The notes below the pieces were generated by a model. That model saw only the letters and a program-made list of their open reading frames with translations. It searched no databases and had not been told where the DNA came from. This document shows, in pieces, positions 1 through 6,863 of a stretch of DNA of 10,449 nt. The DNA is from an uncultured Ruminococcus sp. (GTDB lineage Bacteria; Bacillota; Clostridia; Oscillospirales; Ruminococcaceae). The stretch covers positions 1-10,449 of the forward strand of contig CAJTWE010000043.1 of the NCBI GenBank assembly GCA_910579955.1, written 5' to 3'. Made by a program: the position numbers and the translations under genes. Position 1 is the first letter of the stretch; the number at the start of each line of letters is the position of its first letter.

Positions 1-3000
1 GTTAACTTTCTTGGTAACCTGACCATATGCGTCATATTCATAAGAAGTAACATTGCCTTCTGCATCAGTTTCAGTTTTCTTATTTCCATCCGGATAATAA
101 GTGGTCAATGTACCATGACTCTTATTTGCAGAATAATTCGGTGTATATTCTGCTGTCTCACGGCTCAGCAGGTCATATTCTGTAATTGTAACTGCCGGCG
201 TACTGCCTGTACCATAATCTTTGGTAACAGTTATATTGTTGAACTTATCATACTCATATTCTTTGACAGAATAAAGATTCTTGGATAGATCATAACTTGT
301 AGTTTCCTTAGAAACCTGAAGCTGTGCGTTATATTCATAAGTAACTGTGCTGACAACAGTATCGCCGTCCTTCAGAGTTTTGCTCTTTACCAGACCTTTT
401 CCAACGCCGTCCTGATAGTAATCATATTCGGTGACATTGCCCTCGGGATCAGTTGTTGCACGAATCAGACCTGCAATACCGCTGACGTAGCTGTCTGCAT
501 AGTATTCGTGACTGGTGACTGCATAGCTGCTTTCATTTGCTTCCAGGTATGTAATCGGATTAAAATCTATAGCGGTTACTGTGTTTATGTCAGCCTGGGA
601 AAGTGGTTTGAGACTGGTTGCCTGCTTAAGTCGACGTGTGCCGTTAGAATCATAGGCATAAATTGTTGCGTTGCCCATTTCATCTACTTCTGCAATCACA
701 CTATTTTTGTCATTGTAGTTTGCAAGAATATATGTGCCGTCTACATATGTAGTCTTGATTACATTACCATTGTCATCACGGTCATACTTTGTCGTATTAC
801 CCATGATATCAACGCTTTCGGTTATTTCATCATACTTGTTTTCACCATCTACCATGCTGTAGGTGATCTTATCAACCTCGTATGTCTGACCGTCTGTTTC
901 TACTGTATTAGTTTTTACTGCATATTTTTCATCATAGTCATATTTGAAAGTCTTGATCAACGTTTCACCATCATATTCTTTCAGACCAGTCTGCTTAAAT
1001 GCCTTATTGTAAGTATAAACCTGCTTCAGACCAGATGCATTGGTCAACCAATTTACAGAACCGTTGTCGTTATAAACGATCTGATCAGTCATCTCATCGT
1101 AGCAGTTTATGATTTTGAAAAGTCTGCCATTTCCGTCATACTCATAATTTTCTGTACCACCAGATACGCTTGTTGCGGAAATCAGCTGGAAATCACCATT
1201 GTACTCATAAGTCACAATTCGATCTGCAGTAGTATCTTCAATCTTTGTAATACGAGAATGCTCGCTATTTCCATTGTAGGTAATGGTATAAGTCCTTCCA
1301 GTGGAATCCGTTACAATACGCTGATTATTTTTCTTAGAAGAAGTTGTCAGCTTATTGCCTTCCGCATCCTTTACCCAGTCCAGTTCACCGTCTGCATTAA
1401 AGTGATACTGCGACTGTGCTGCGTTGGTGATTGTGTACTCATTGCCGGACTTTGTCATGATGCTGTGTGCATTCAGGCACTCAAATCCACCATTTCCATT
1501 GTCCTTAAATGTAGTATTAGAGCCATCTGGCAGAACAACCTGATAATATCCAGCAGCTGGTTTTACAATTTTGCTTACATCAATATTGAAATCCCAACCA
1601 ATACCGAAAGAGCCTTCCTCGTCACTCATAGAGTTGTAGGTACGAACAAAGTCAGATGTAACACCAGGAGAAGCAATGCTCAGATCTGTAAAGGTCTTAG
1701 TGTAGTTTCCGGTTGCAATATGAACACCATCACCAATTTCCCAGCCTTTACGATATAGGGTGTAGTCTGGTAAATCATATGGTCTCCACCATGGTCTGAA
1801 CCAGTAATTCTCTTCAGTAAATTCCTTTGTAAAAATAATACCATATTCATAATCAAAATTTAAGCGTCTATCCGTGTTATAAGAGCCATCCACGTTATCA
1901 ATATATGTTTCTGGATTATCCCAAAGAATTGTTTGCTTACCATCTTCATAACCGAAAATAATGGATTGAGTGCCAGAAGAATAAATGGACTTATCGCCAG
2001 AAAGCTCATTGACTTCCCATGTTGGTCCTGCAAAATAAATTATACCGTTCGTCCATTTGCCTTCCATATCCTGCATAGTTATGTACGTCCAATTACCGCC
2101 AACCATCAAAAAATCTGCGTCGTCAGTCATTTCAATGGTATCATAGCAATTTGCCTGACCAAAATCAAAACAATCTCCAATGATAACTGTACCGCCATTC
2201 AGATCCATCAGCTGTCCAGCATTGCTACCCCATCCATCTGGAGAGGCTGTACGGAACACTAGATTATTTTTGATTACCAATGCGCCACCGTTAATATCCA
2301 GAGTTGCACCTTTTCCGCCAGACCAGAACTGTGGCATATCTGTGGTAAAGGACATACAATCATTTACTTTTAATCCACGACCATTCAGATCCAAGTTGGT
2401 ATCATGCAGATTAAAACTGTATGGAAATTCACCATTTGCAATTACTTTCAAATTTCTCTTGAAAGCATGATCCCAGTCTAAGTCACCAGAATTCGCATAA
2501 GCTGCAGAAAACCATGATACATCAGAATTTTCAATTGTACCATTATTATCCTTATCCATATACTCGTAATAGTTATTGGATCGGTCTCTTAATCCTATCT
2601 GCTCATTTATCTTGTTGATGCCTTCATTATAATCATCCTTATCTACTCTTCCATCATTTGTGTAATAATGATTATAAATAAATGCATAAGTCTGATATTC
2701 CCTCGCCGAGTCAACAACATTTGCAAAATCAGTCAATTCTGAATCTGTTGCACTTTCATCTTCCTGTTTTAACTGTAGGTCATAATAGTTAATAACACCA
2801 TTATTATCAAGATCATATCGATATATGTCAAACTGATTCATATCATAGAACTCATTTTCTTCAAGTTCTTCATACAGTCTGTAAAAATAATTCCAGTCAG
2901 CGTCACTTACTATACCATCACCGTCATGATCCATACTCGGATTGAAGCCTGTATCGCCACGATATGCACCCAGACAACCCTGCACATATGAAGCATCATT

Positions 3001-3687
3001 ACCATTTATGACATCATCACTCCACTGATCTTCATTATCCTCGTTATAAGTTGTATCACCAGGTACAAGAGTTACTGTATCCCAGGAATCACCAGAACCT
3101 ATCTGATAAGAACCCGTACCAAAATCCTTTAAATAAAACGGAAGATAACCGTCGCATTCAAATTTAACATGATGAACATCATTTCCACTTACAGAAACGG
3201 AATAGTTTCCTCCATCAGATATTTCCTGATAAGTAAGTTCATTCCAGTCACCATCAAAAATACGAACATATATTGGTGTATTATCAGAAGCTACATGACC
3301 ACTGACAATGCCTTTCTTTACACAACCAGATACTGTCAATGAATTGGCAGCACCAACATCAACACCTTCTAGATCTAAAGACATCAGATTGATTCCAGAT
3401 GAAATACTGTTTTCTGCTGCAGCATTCTCATCATCTGTATCATTCATAAGCATTATGCCCTCATCCGGTGCTCCGAAATATTCCACTTCGCCTAATCCTT
3501 TTGTGGCTTCGTCAAACTCTTTTGCAAGCTGATCAGCGTTTTTCACACCTTGAATTGCTTCTGCTGCAGATGCAATCGTATTGACATGCAGAATACCTTG
3601 TGCACTGCCATCACCGAATATCATAACTTGCCCCACAAACATAACAGACATTACACCAGCTAATGTTCGGGTTAATTTCTTATTCAT
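1..3687 (-). CDS. Secreted RHS/YD-repeat protein with dockerin-like calcium loops (5' part, runs off window)
   Basis: This frame is open for 1229 codons with no stop and continues past base 1, so the C-terminus is not visible. The start is the second of two close ATGs: it lies 6 nt after AGGAGG, and the first ATG (3691) reads only three codons. Domains in order: signal peptide (MNKK, hydrophobic to about residue 24, possible cleavage after IASAA near 43); a beta-sandwich like carboxypeptidase-regulatory domains (about 125-210); dockerin/EF-hand-like loops at about 253 (DHDGDGIVSDADW), 292 (DLDNNGVINYYDL), 345 (TNDGRVDKDDY) and 378 (DKDNNGTIENSD); a region with recurring LDLNG/LDINGG/MDLNGG that may be beta-helical (about 410-610); a DUF6531-like segment (about 650-750, GDGVHIATGNY); then YD repeats (YEYNG, YEYDGNGR, EYEYDKFNN, SYEYDAYGQ) from about 815 to the edge. 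RHS repeats usually form a shell around a variable C-terminal effector, which would lie outside. It follows agrB in the same direction. Confidence 0.93.
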   Translation of the reverse strand, partial: MNKKLTRTLAGVMSVMFVGQVMIFGDGSAQGILHVNTIASAAEAIQGVKNADQLAKEFDEATKGLGEVEYFGAPDEGIMLMNDTDDENAAAENSISSGINLMSLDLEGVDVGAANSLTVSGCVKKGIVSGHVASDNTPIYVRIFDGDWNELTYQEISDGGNYSVSVSGNDVHHVKFECDGYLPFYLKDFGTGSYQIGSGDSWDTVTLVPGDTTYNEDNEDQWSDDVINGNDASYVQGCLGAYRGDTGFNPSMDHDGDGIVSDADWNYFYRLYEELEENEFYDMNQFDIYRYDLDNNGVINYYDLQLKQEDESATDSELTDFANVVDSAREYQTYAFIYNHYYTNDGRVDKDDYNEGINKINEQIGLRDRSNNYYEYMDKDNNGTIENSDVSWFSAAYANSGDLDWDHAFKRNLKVIANGEFPYSFNLHDTNLDLNGRGLKVNDCMSFTTDMPQFWSGGKGATLDINGGALVIKNNLVFRTASPDGWGSNAGQLMDLNGGTVIIGDCFDFGQANCYDTIEMTDDADFLMVGGNWTYITMQDMEGKWTNGIIYFAGPTWEVNELSGDKSIYSSGTQSIIFGYEDGKQTILWDNPETYIDNVDGSYNTDRRLNFDYEYGIIFTKEFTEENYWFRPWWRPYDLPDYTLYRKGWEIGDGVHIATGNYTKTFTDLSIASPGVTSDFVRTYNSMSDEEGSFGIGWDFNIDVSKIVKPAAGYYQVVLPDGSNTTFKDNGNGGFECLNAHSIMTKSGNEYTITNAAQSQYHFNADGELDWVKDAEGNKLTTSSKKNNQRIVTDSTGRTYTITYNGNSEHSRITKIEDTTADRIVTYEYNGDFQLISATSVSGGTENYEYDGNGRLFKIINCYDEMTDQIVYNDNGSVNWLTNASGLKQVYTYNKAFKQTGLKEYDGETLIKTFKYDYDEKYAVKTNTVETDGQTYEVDKITYSMVDGENKYDEITESVDIMGNTTKYDRDDNGNVIKTTYVDGTYILANYNDKNSVIAEVDEMGNATIYAYDSNGTRRLKQATSLKPLSQADINTVTAIDFNPITYLEANESSYAVTSHEYYADSYVSGIAGLIRATTDPEGNVTEYDYYQDGVGKGLVKSKTLKDGDTVVSTVTYEYNAQLQVSKETTSYDLSKNLYSVKEYEYDKFNNITVTKDYGTGSTPAVTITEYDLLSRETAEYTPNYSANKSHGTLTTYYPDGNKKTETDAEGNVTSYEYDAYGQVTKKVN

Positions 3688-3693
3688 TCATAT

Positions 3694-3699
3694 CCTCCT
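3694..3699 (-). promoter_or_regulatory. Ribosome binding site of the RHS gene
   Basis: AGGAGG is 6 nt before the ATG at 3687. It decides the start, because the nearer ATG at 3691 is only 2 nt away and meets a stop after three codons. Confidence 0.85.
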
Positions 3700-3713
3700 A
3701 AAAATAAAATGAA

Positions 3714-3770
3714 GAGGAAACATTTTCACTTTGAACCGCATTCTTTCTCACAGCTGATTTATGTTTCCTC
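3714..3770 (-). promoter_or_regulatory. Long-loop hairpin between agrB and the RHS gene, possible terminator or attenuator
   Basis: Perfect 10-bp inverted repeat (GAGGAAACAT at 3714-3723, ATGTTTCCTC at 3761-3770) with a 37-nt loop. It starts 6 bp after the agrB stop. On the minus strand the second arm is followed by TTCATTTTATTTTT and then directly by the RHS ribosome site. I see no convincing promoter between agrB and the RHS gene, so co-transcription with partial termination here is plausible. The loop is long for a classical intrinsic terminator, so a protein operator or leader structure is also possible. Confidence 0.5.
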
Positions 3771-3775
3771 TATTT

Positions 3776-4378
3776 TTACATGGGTGTTGCTTTGTTTTTC
3801 AATTTATTATCGCACTTGTTTTTTGTCCATCCAAGAAGCATCATAAAACAAACAGCATCTATGGCAAGCGATATACTATATCCTCCTATTGAAAAACCAA
3901 TTCTCCAAAGAATCTGCTGCACAATAATTTCAGCAAGTAATATTACAATCGATTTTGTTCGATAATGCTTTTTTTCTTTTTCATCCAACGGCTTATTTTT
4001 ACTTCCAACAGGTGAAAAAAAGAAAATAAAAATAGAACTAACCAATAAAGAAAAATTACATCCGACATAAGTCATTGGCAGATATTTAAATATTATGATA
4101 AATAAAATGACTATGACGTTTGAAAACAAATAGCATCGTATCGGTGTACTTGCATGATATCCTCCAGCGTATATTCGAAGAAGTGCATAAAAGAAAATAA
4201 ATAATAGTGTTGGCAAAACAACTTGAAATAAAACACCAATTATCAAAAATGAGATCAAATTTAATATCAGCGTTAGTAATTGCTGAATTCCATATTGATA
4301 TACATCAGAATTTTTTTCATCAATTAATTTTCTTTTATGAAACCACATAGTAATTCTGATTGCAAGTTGTTCAATCAC
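3776..4378 (-). CDS. agrB: AgrB-like membrane cysteine protease that processes the AgrD signal peptide
   Basis: The 200-residue product has the AgrB layout: a polar N-terminus of about 30 residues, then several hydrophobic segments (about 35-65, 84-100, 107-122, 143-160 and 165-185). The catalytic pair is visible as His75 in YAGGYH and Cys82 in IRCY, with the seven-residue spacing of Staphylococcus AgrB (His77/Cys84). Members cut the AgrD C-terminal tail at the membrane and form the thiolactone ring. The start is a GTG directly after the agrD TAA, with no clear Shine-Dalgarno, so translational coupling to agrD is likely. The next in-frame ATG (residue 11) would remove part of the conserved N-terminus. 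Expression should follow the agrD promoter. Confidence 0.93.
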   Translation of the reverse strand: MIEQLAIRITMWFHKRKLIDEKNSDVYQYGIQQLLTLILNLISFLIIGVLFQVVLPTLLFIFFYALLRIYAGGYHASTPIRCYLFSNVIVILFIIIFKYLPMTYVGCNFSLLVSSIFIFFFSPVGSKNKPLDEKEKKHYRTKSIVILLAEIIVQQILWRIGFSIGGYSISLAIDAVCFMMLLGWTKNKCDNKLKNKATPM

Positions 4379-4522
4379 TTAAAACTTGCGAAGTTTTTTT
4401 ACAGCATCTGGTTCTTCCGGCTGATATGCAATAATCATACAAGCAGAATTAGCTGTTACTGTAGCGAAAACAAGTGCAAGTGCCGCAAAACATTGTCCAA
4501 ATTTTAAAATTGCTTTTTTCAT
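4379..4522 (-). CDS. agrD: AgrD-like autoinducing peptide precursor
   Basis: A 47-residue peptide. The ATG at 4522 is chosen because GGGAGG lies 5 nt upstream and the product begins with the usual MKKAILKF; an in-frame upstream extension to 4642 would run through the promoter and its repeats. The peptide has a basic amphipathic/hydrophobic leader (1-24), a signal core around NSACMIIAY (25-33, Cys28), then the acidic proline-rich tail QPEEPDAVKKL that AgrB cuts off. By comparison with clostridial AgrD peptides (SAC-x4-xQPEEP), the ring would be Cys28-Met-Ile-Ile-Ala32, possibly one residue longer to Tyr33. Exported tail residues N-terminal to Cys cannot be fixed from sequence. The stop abuts the agrB start. 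A second cysteine (Cys11) lies in the leader. Confidence 0.9.
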   Translation of the reverse strand: MKKAILKFGQCFAALALVFATVTANSACMIIAYQPEEPDAVKKLRKF

Positions 4523-4551
4523 CGCATCCTCCCTTCTATCTGCCGAAATAC

Positions 4552-4580
4552 ATCTTACCATATTTTCTTGCTTTTGTGTG
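4552..4580 (-). promoter_or_regulatory. agrDB promoter with extended -10 and weak -35
   Basis: TAAGAT at 4557-4552 is preceded by TGG, giving an extended -10. The -35 region at 17 bp (ACACAA) is poor, which is typical of activator-dependent promoters. It lies about 30 bp upstream of the agrD start and about 30 bp downstream of the paired repeats at 4587-4620. Confidence 0.65.
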
Positions 4581-4586
4581 CATAGT

Positions 4587-4620
4587 TGTTGAAATTTATA
4601 CACTTTCATGTTGAAATTTA
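4587..4620 (-). promoter_or_regulatory. Paired 12-bp direct repeats, candidate AgrA (LytTR) binding site
   Basis: TGTTGAAATTTA (plus-strand reading) occurs perfectly at 4587-4598 and 4609-4620, with a 22-bp period. LytTR regulators bind two direct repeats about two helical turns apart, just upstream of a weak -35, and this pair sits exactly there for agrDB. The core GTTGAA only partly matches the published GTTNA-type LytTR consensus, so the arrangement is stronger evidence than the base match. Confidence 0.7.
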
Positions 4621-4655
4621 CAAAAAAACAGCTTGACTTCATAAAATCAAGCTGT
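4621..4655 (-). terminator. Intrinsic terminator after agrC
   Basis: On the minus strand a 9-bp perfect stem (ACAGCTTGA / TCAAGCTGT) with a 10-nt loop is followed by seven T. It starts 15 bp after the agrC stop and separates agrAC from agrDB, so the two pairs are distinct transcription units. Confidence 0.88.
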
Positions 4656-4670
4656 AATTAAAAATATATA

Positions 4671-5945
4671 TTAAATTGGATAGAGAAGAACTTGCACCTG
4701 AAAATAATTGATATCGTGTGTTACTTTCATAGTACCATGATATTTTTCTACAGTTCTTTGAACATTTTTCAATCCATATCCATGCAACTGTGCATCTTTT
4801 TTACGACTAATAAATTTATTATCTTTCAATATTACTGTTCCATCATAGCTATTTATAATTGATATAATAATACGTCCTTTATTTTCTCGAAATAAAAATT
4901 GTATCTCCTTATTCGGAACATCAGAAACTGCAGTAATTGCATTATCCAAAAGATTTCCAAGAATAATTGTCAAATCTCTCCGTTATATTGTACAAATTTC
5001 AGATGCTTCTATTTCACACTGTATTTTTGTTCCAAGTAGATCTGCCTCCGAAAATTTAAAATTCAATATGCTGTCAAGATAAACATTTCCGGTTTGACTA
5101 TATGTTTTTAGTTTAGGAAGTGTAGCCATATTTTCTTCTACATAAGTTTGAATTTCAGAACAGTTCTTTTTTTCTGCTAATTCGGAAATAATCATCATGT
5201 GATTTTTCAAATCATGCCGATAAGATGTCATATTTTCATGAATTTGATTCATTAACTCACATTGATGAAAATAATATTGCTTTTCTTTCTCCAAAACTTC
5301 GGTATCTATTCGATTTATGTAAAACTGCGATAAAAGATCATATAAATAAAAAGTGAGCACATTTGCAAGAATCAACAAAGAAAGGGACAATAATAACGAG
5401 ACAGCATGTATGCCATCATTGAAAAATAATGTAAATGCAATAATAATTGAAATAACTGGCATAGAACACGAAGCAATCCAAATAGAAGGTTGTAACTTAG
5501 ATTCCATTTTGATGCTTTTGATATTATAAAATATCAATGTCCCTATAAAAAATAATAATTTCATAATTATTAACCCTGCTACATTTTGATAACTGCCTGA
5601 TTTTACAATATCAACTTTCAGATAACCTGTTGCTCCACCAACAATCAGTTCTACAACAGCAGTATAGCAATAGAGAAAAAGTACAACACAAACCTTTTTC
5701 CAAAACTTCGTTCGATATGTACAAGCCATAAAAAATATAGCAGAAACTGAAAAGAATAAATTGAAAATAGGAATATCTAAAATAAGGTGCATTACACCTG
5801 TCGCTAAAAAATAATAGAGAAATGCAATCCATGTAACCTTGGTATGTTGTTTCCAACCAAAGAACAAGTCCATATATCGATATATTATAAAAATTTCAAA
5901 TATATCAGCAATTAAATAAAAAACATTGTATAAAACACTATGCAT
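4671..5945 (-). pseudogene. agrC: AgrC-like sensor histidine kinase interrupted by an in-frame TAA
   Basis: Two pieces in the same frame, residues 1-320 and the part after a TAA at 4985-4983, together give a 424-position product, the normal AgrC length. The first piece has about six to seven hydrophobic segments (residues 5-205) and the H box SYRHDLKNH with His244 as phosphoacceptor. The second piece holds the N box (NLLDNA, about 331-336) and G box (GYGLKNV, about 389-395) of a GHKL ATPase. The stop falls within the start of the ATPase domain, so the first product would have no nucleotide-binding motifs. Removing only the stop restores continuous homology (EICTI-x-RRDLTIILGN), pointing to a nonsense substitution rather than a frameshift. 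A TTG at 4973 follows GGAGAG, so reinitiation and a split kinase cannot be excluded. It overlaps agrA by 8 bp. Confidence 0.85.
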
Positions 5946-6660
5946 GCGGCATAATTCCCTCCAGTTCCAATTGTGCCTCCTTGATTGCTTTTCTTTTAGA
6001 CTGACTGATTGGCAAATTTTTTTGATTGGACATGATCACTTCATCATAATGAAACTGACGAATATGACAGTAATTTACTAAGAATGATTTATGAATCCTC
6101 AAAAATTGAACAGGAAGTCGTTTTTCAATTTCATCCAATTTTTCATAAAACTCAATACATTCTGTTTGTGTAATTATAAAAATCTTTCGATTTTTGCTTT
6201 CAAAATACAAAATATTTGATAATGGAATTCGTCCTAAAACATGATTTTTCTGAAAGACAAAAACATCCTCCGGTCTATGTGTCAATTTCATAAAACGATT
6301 CATTACACGTGAAATTTCTTGATATGAAATCGGTTTGCTTAAAAAATCAAGACAATTAACAGAAAACAACTGCCTTTCATATCCTTCTTTTCCTGAAATA
6401 TAAATAATCTGCATCCATTCATCTTGCATTTCATTTCGAATCCAATGTCCAATTTGAACGCCTGTAGTATTACGCAGTTCAATATCTAAAAAAATTAAAT
6501 CAAAATGTATATTGTTTTTTAAATCAGAAAGAAACAGATTTTCATTTTGATATAAATAATTTTCAATCGCAACTGCATTTTCTTGTGAGTAGCATTCTAA
6601 AAATCGCTTTATTCGAAAACAAATCAGTTCTTCATCATCTATAATTGCAATTCTAATCAT
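5938..6660 (-). CDS. agrA: AgrA-like LytTR response regulator
   Basis: A 240-residue protein with an N-terminal receiver domain (1-125): acidic pocket Asp8/Asp9, phosphoacceptor Asp59 in LIFLDIEL, Ser89 and Lys109 (LSKP). A LytTR DNA-binding domain follows (about 135-236), with the typical LPVQFLRIHKSFLVN segment. No key residue is missing. Phosphorylated AgrA-type regulators bind paired direct repeats and activate agr promoters; the candidate site is upstream of agrD. The start is supported by AAAAGGAG 9 nt upstream; a nearer ATG reads straight into TGA. The gene is first in its transcript, has its own strong promoter and overlaps agrC by 8 bp (ATGCATAG). agrA before agrC is the reverse of the staphylococcal order. 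Confidence 0.94.
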   Translation of the reverse strand: MIRIAIIDDEELICFRIKRFLECYSQENAVAIENYLYQNENLFLSDLKNNIHFDLIFLDIELRNTTGVQIGHWIRNEMQDEWMQIIYISGKEGYERQLFSVNCLDFLSKPISYQEISRVMNRFMKLTHRPEDVFVFQKNHVLGRIPLSNILYFESKNRKIFIITQTECIEFYEKLDEIEKRLPVQFLRIHKSFLVNYCHIRQFHYDEVIMSNQKNLPISQSKRKAIKEAQLELEGIMPHA

Positions 6661-6683
6661 TTCACATCGCTCCTTTTGTCAAA

Positions 6684-6712
6684 ATCATACCACAAATATT
6701 TACAAAAATCAA
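6684..6712 (-). promoter_or_regulatory. Near-consensus promoter of agrAC
   Basis: TTGATT (6712-6707), a 17-bp spacer, then TGG-TATGAT (-10 at 6689-6684) gives an extended -10 promoter whose start would lie a few bases before the agrA ribosome site. No paired LytTR-like repeats are visible here, which suggests constitutive rather than autoinduced agrAC. Confidence 0.8.
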
Positions 6713-6745
6713 GCTGAATAAAGAATTTTTGTTGTAATATAATAT

Positions 6746-6767
6746 TTTAAAAAGGAGATTTTCCTTT
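6746..6767 (-). terminator. Weak terminator-like hairpin downstream of the integrase
   Basis: Minus strand AAAGGA-AAATC-TCCTTT followed by TTAAAA. The stem is short and A/T-rich. It abuts one 18-bp inverted-repeat copy and may reduce transcription from the mobile element into agrA. Confidence 0.35.
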
Positions 6768-6782
6768 CGTCAATTCCGTCCA
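6765..6782 (+). repeat. Left copy of an 18-bp inverted repeat flanking the integrase unit
   Basis: TTTCGTCAATTCCGTCCA is the exact reverse complement of 8141-8158. The match stops abruptly on both sides. It lies between the agrAC promoter and the integrase 3' end, where an attachment or crossover site would be expected. Confidence 0.85.
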
Positions 6783-6797
6783 TACACGGTTTAAACG

Positions 6798-6814
6798 TAG
6801 AAACACATAGAAAC
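6798..6814 (+). repeat. Tandem TAGAAAC motifs with 10-bp period, possible recombinase arm site
   Basis: TAGAAAC occurs at 6798-6804 and 6808-6814, and again in the same orientation at 8058-8064 on the other side of the integrase gene. Integrases with an N-terminal arm-binding domain use short direct repeats near the attachment site. The motif is short, so chance is possible. Confidence 0.3.
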
Positions 6815-6863
6815 TGCTATATTTTTTTAAATCAGAAAGACAAAACTTTGACGGTAAAAAAAA

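Noticed and set aside
508..1758. 416-residue plus-strand open frame rich in Cys, Ile and Phe
   Set aside because: Exact codon-register antisense of the RHS gene; no ribosome site, no domain, and composition typical of an antisense shadow.
1933..3532. Three shorter plus-strand open frames (1933-2262, 2180-2470, 3308-3532)
   Set aside because: All lie antisense to the uninterrupted RHS frame and show no protein-family features.
3780..3965. 61-residue plus-strand open frame
   Set aside because: Antisense to agrB, whose His/Cys catalytic pair and length are clear.
4523..4642. Upstream extension of agrD to an 87-residue protein
   Set aside because: It would translate through the direct repeats and promoter and start inside the agrC terminator; the ATG at 4522 has a strong ribosome site and the normal AgrD length.
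4671..4973. Independent 100-residue ATPase protein
   Set aside because: It is in frame with the upstream agrC piece and completes its domain, so it is listed as part of an interrupted agrC; separate translation is kept only as an alternative.
5611..5856. 81-residue minus-strand open frame
   Set aside because: Off-frame shadow inside the agrC membrane region.
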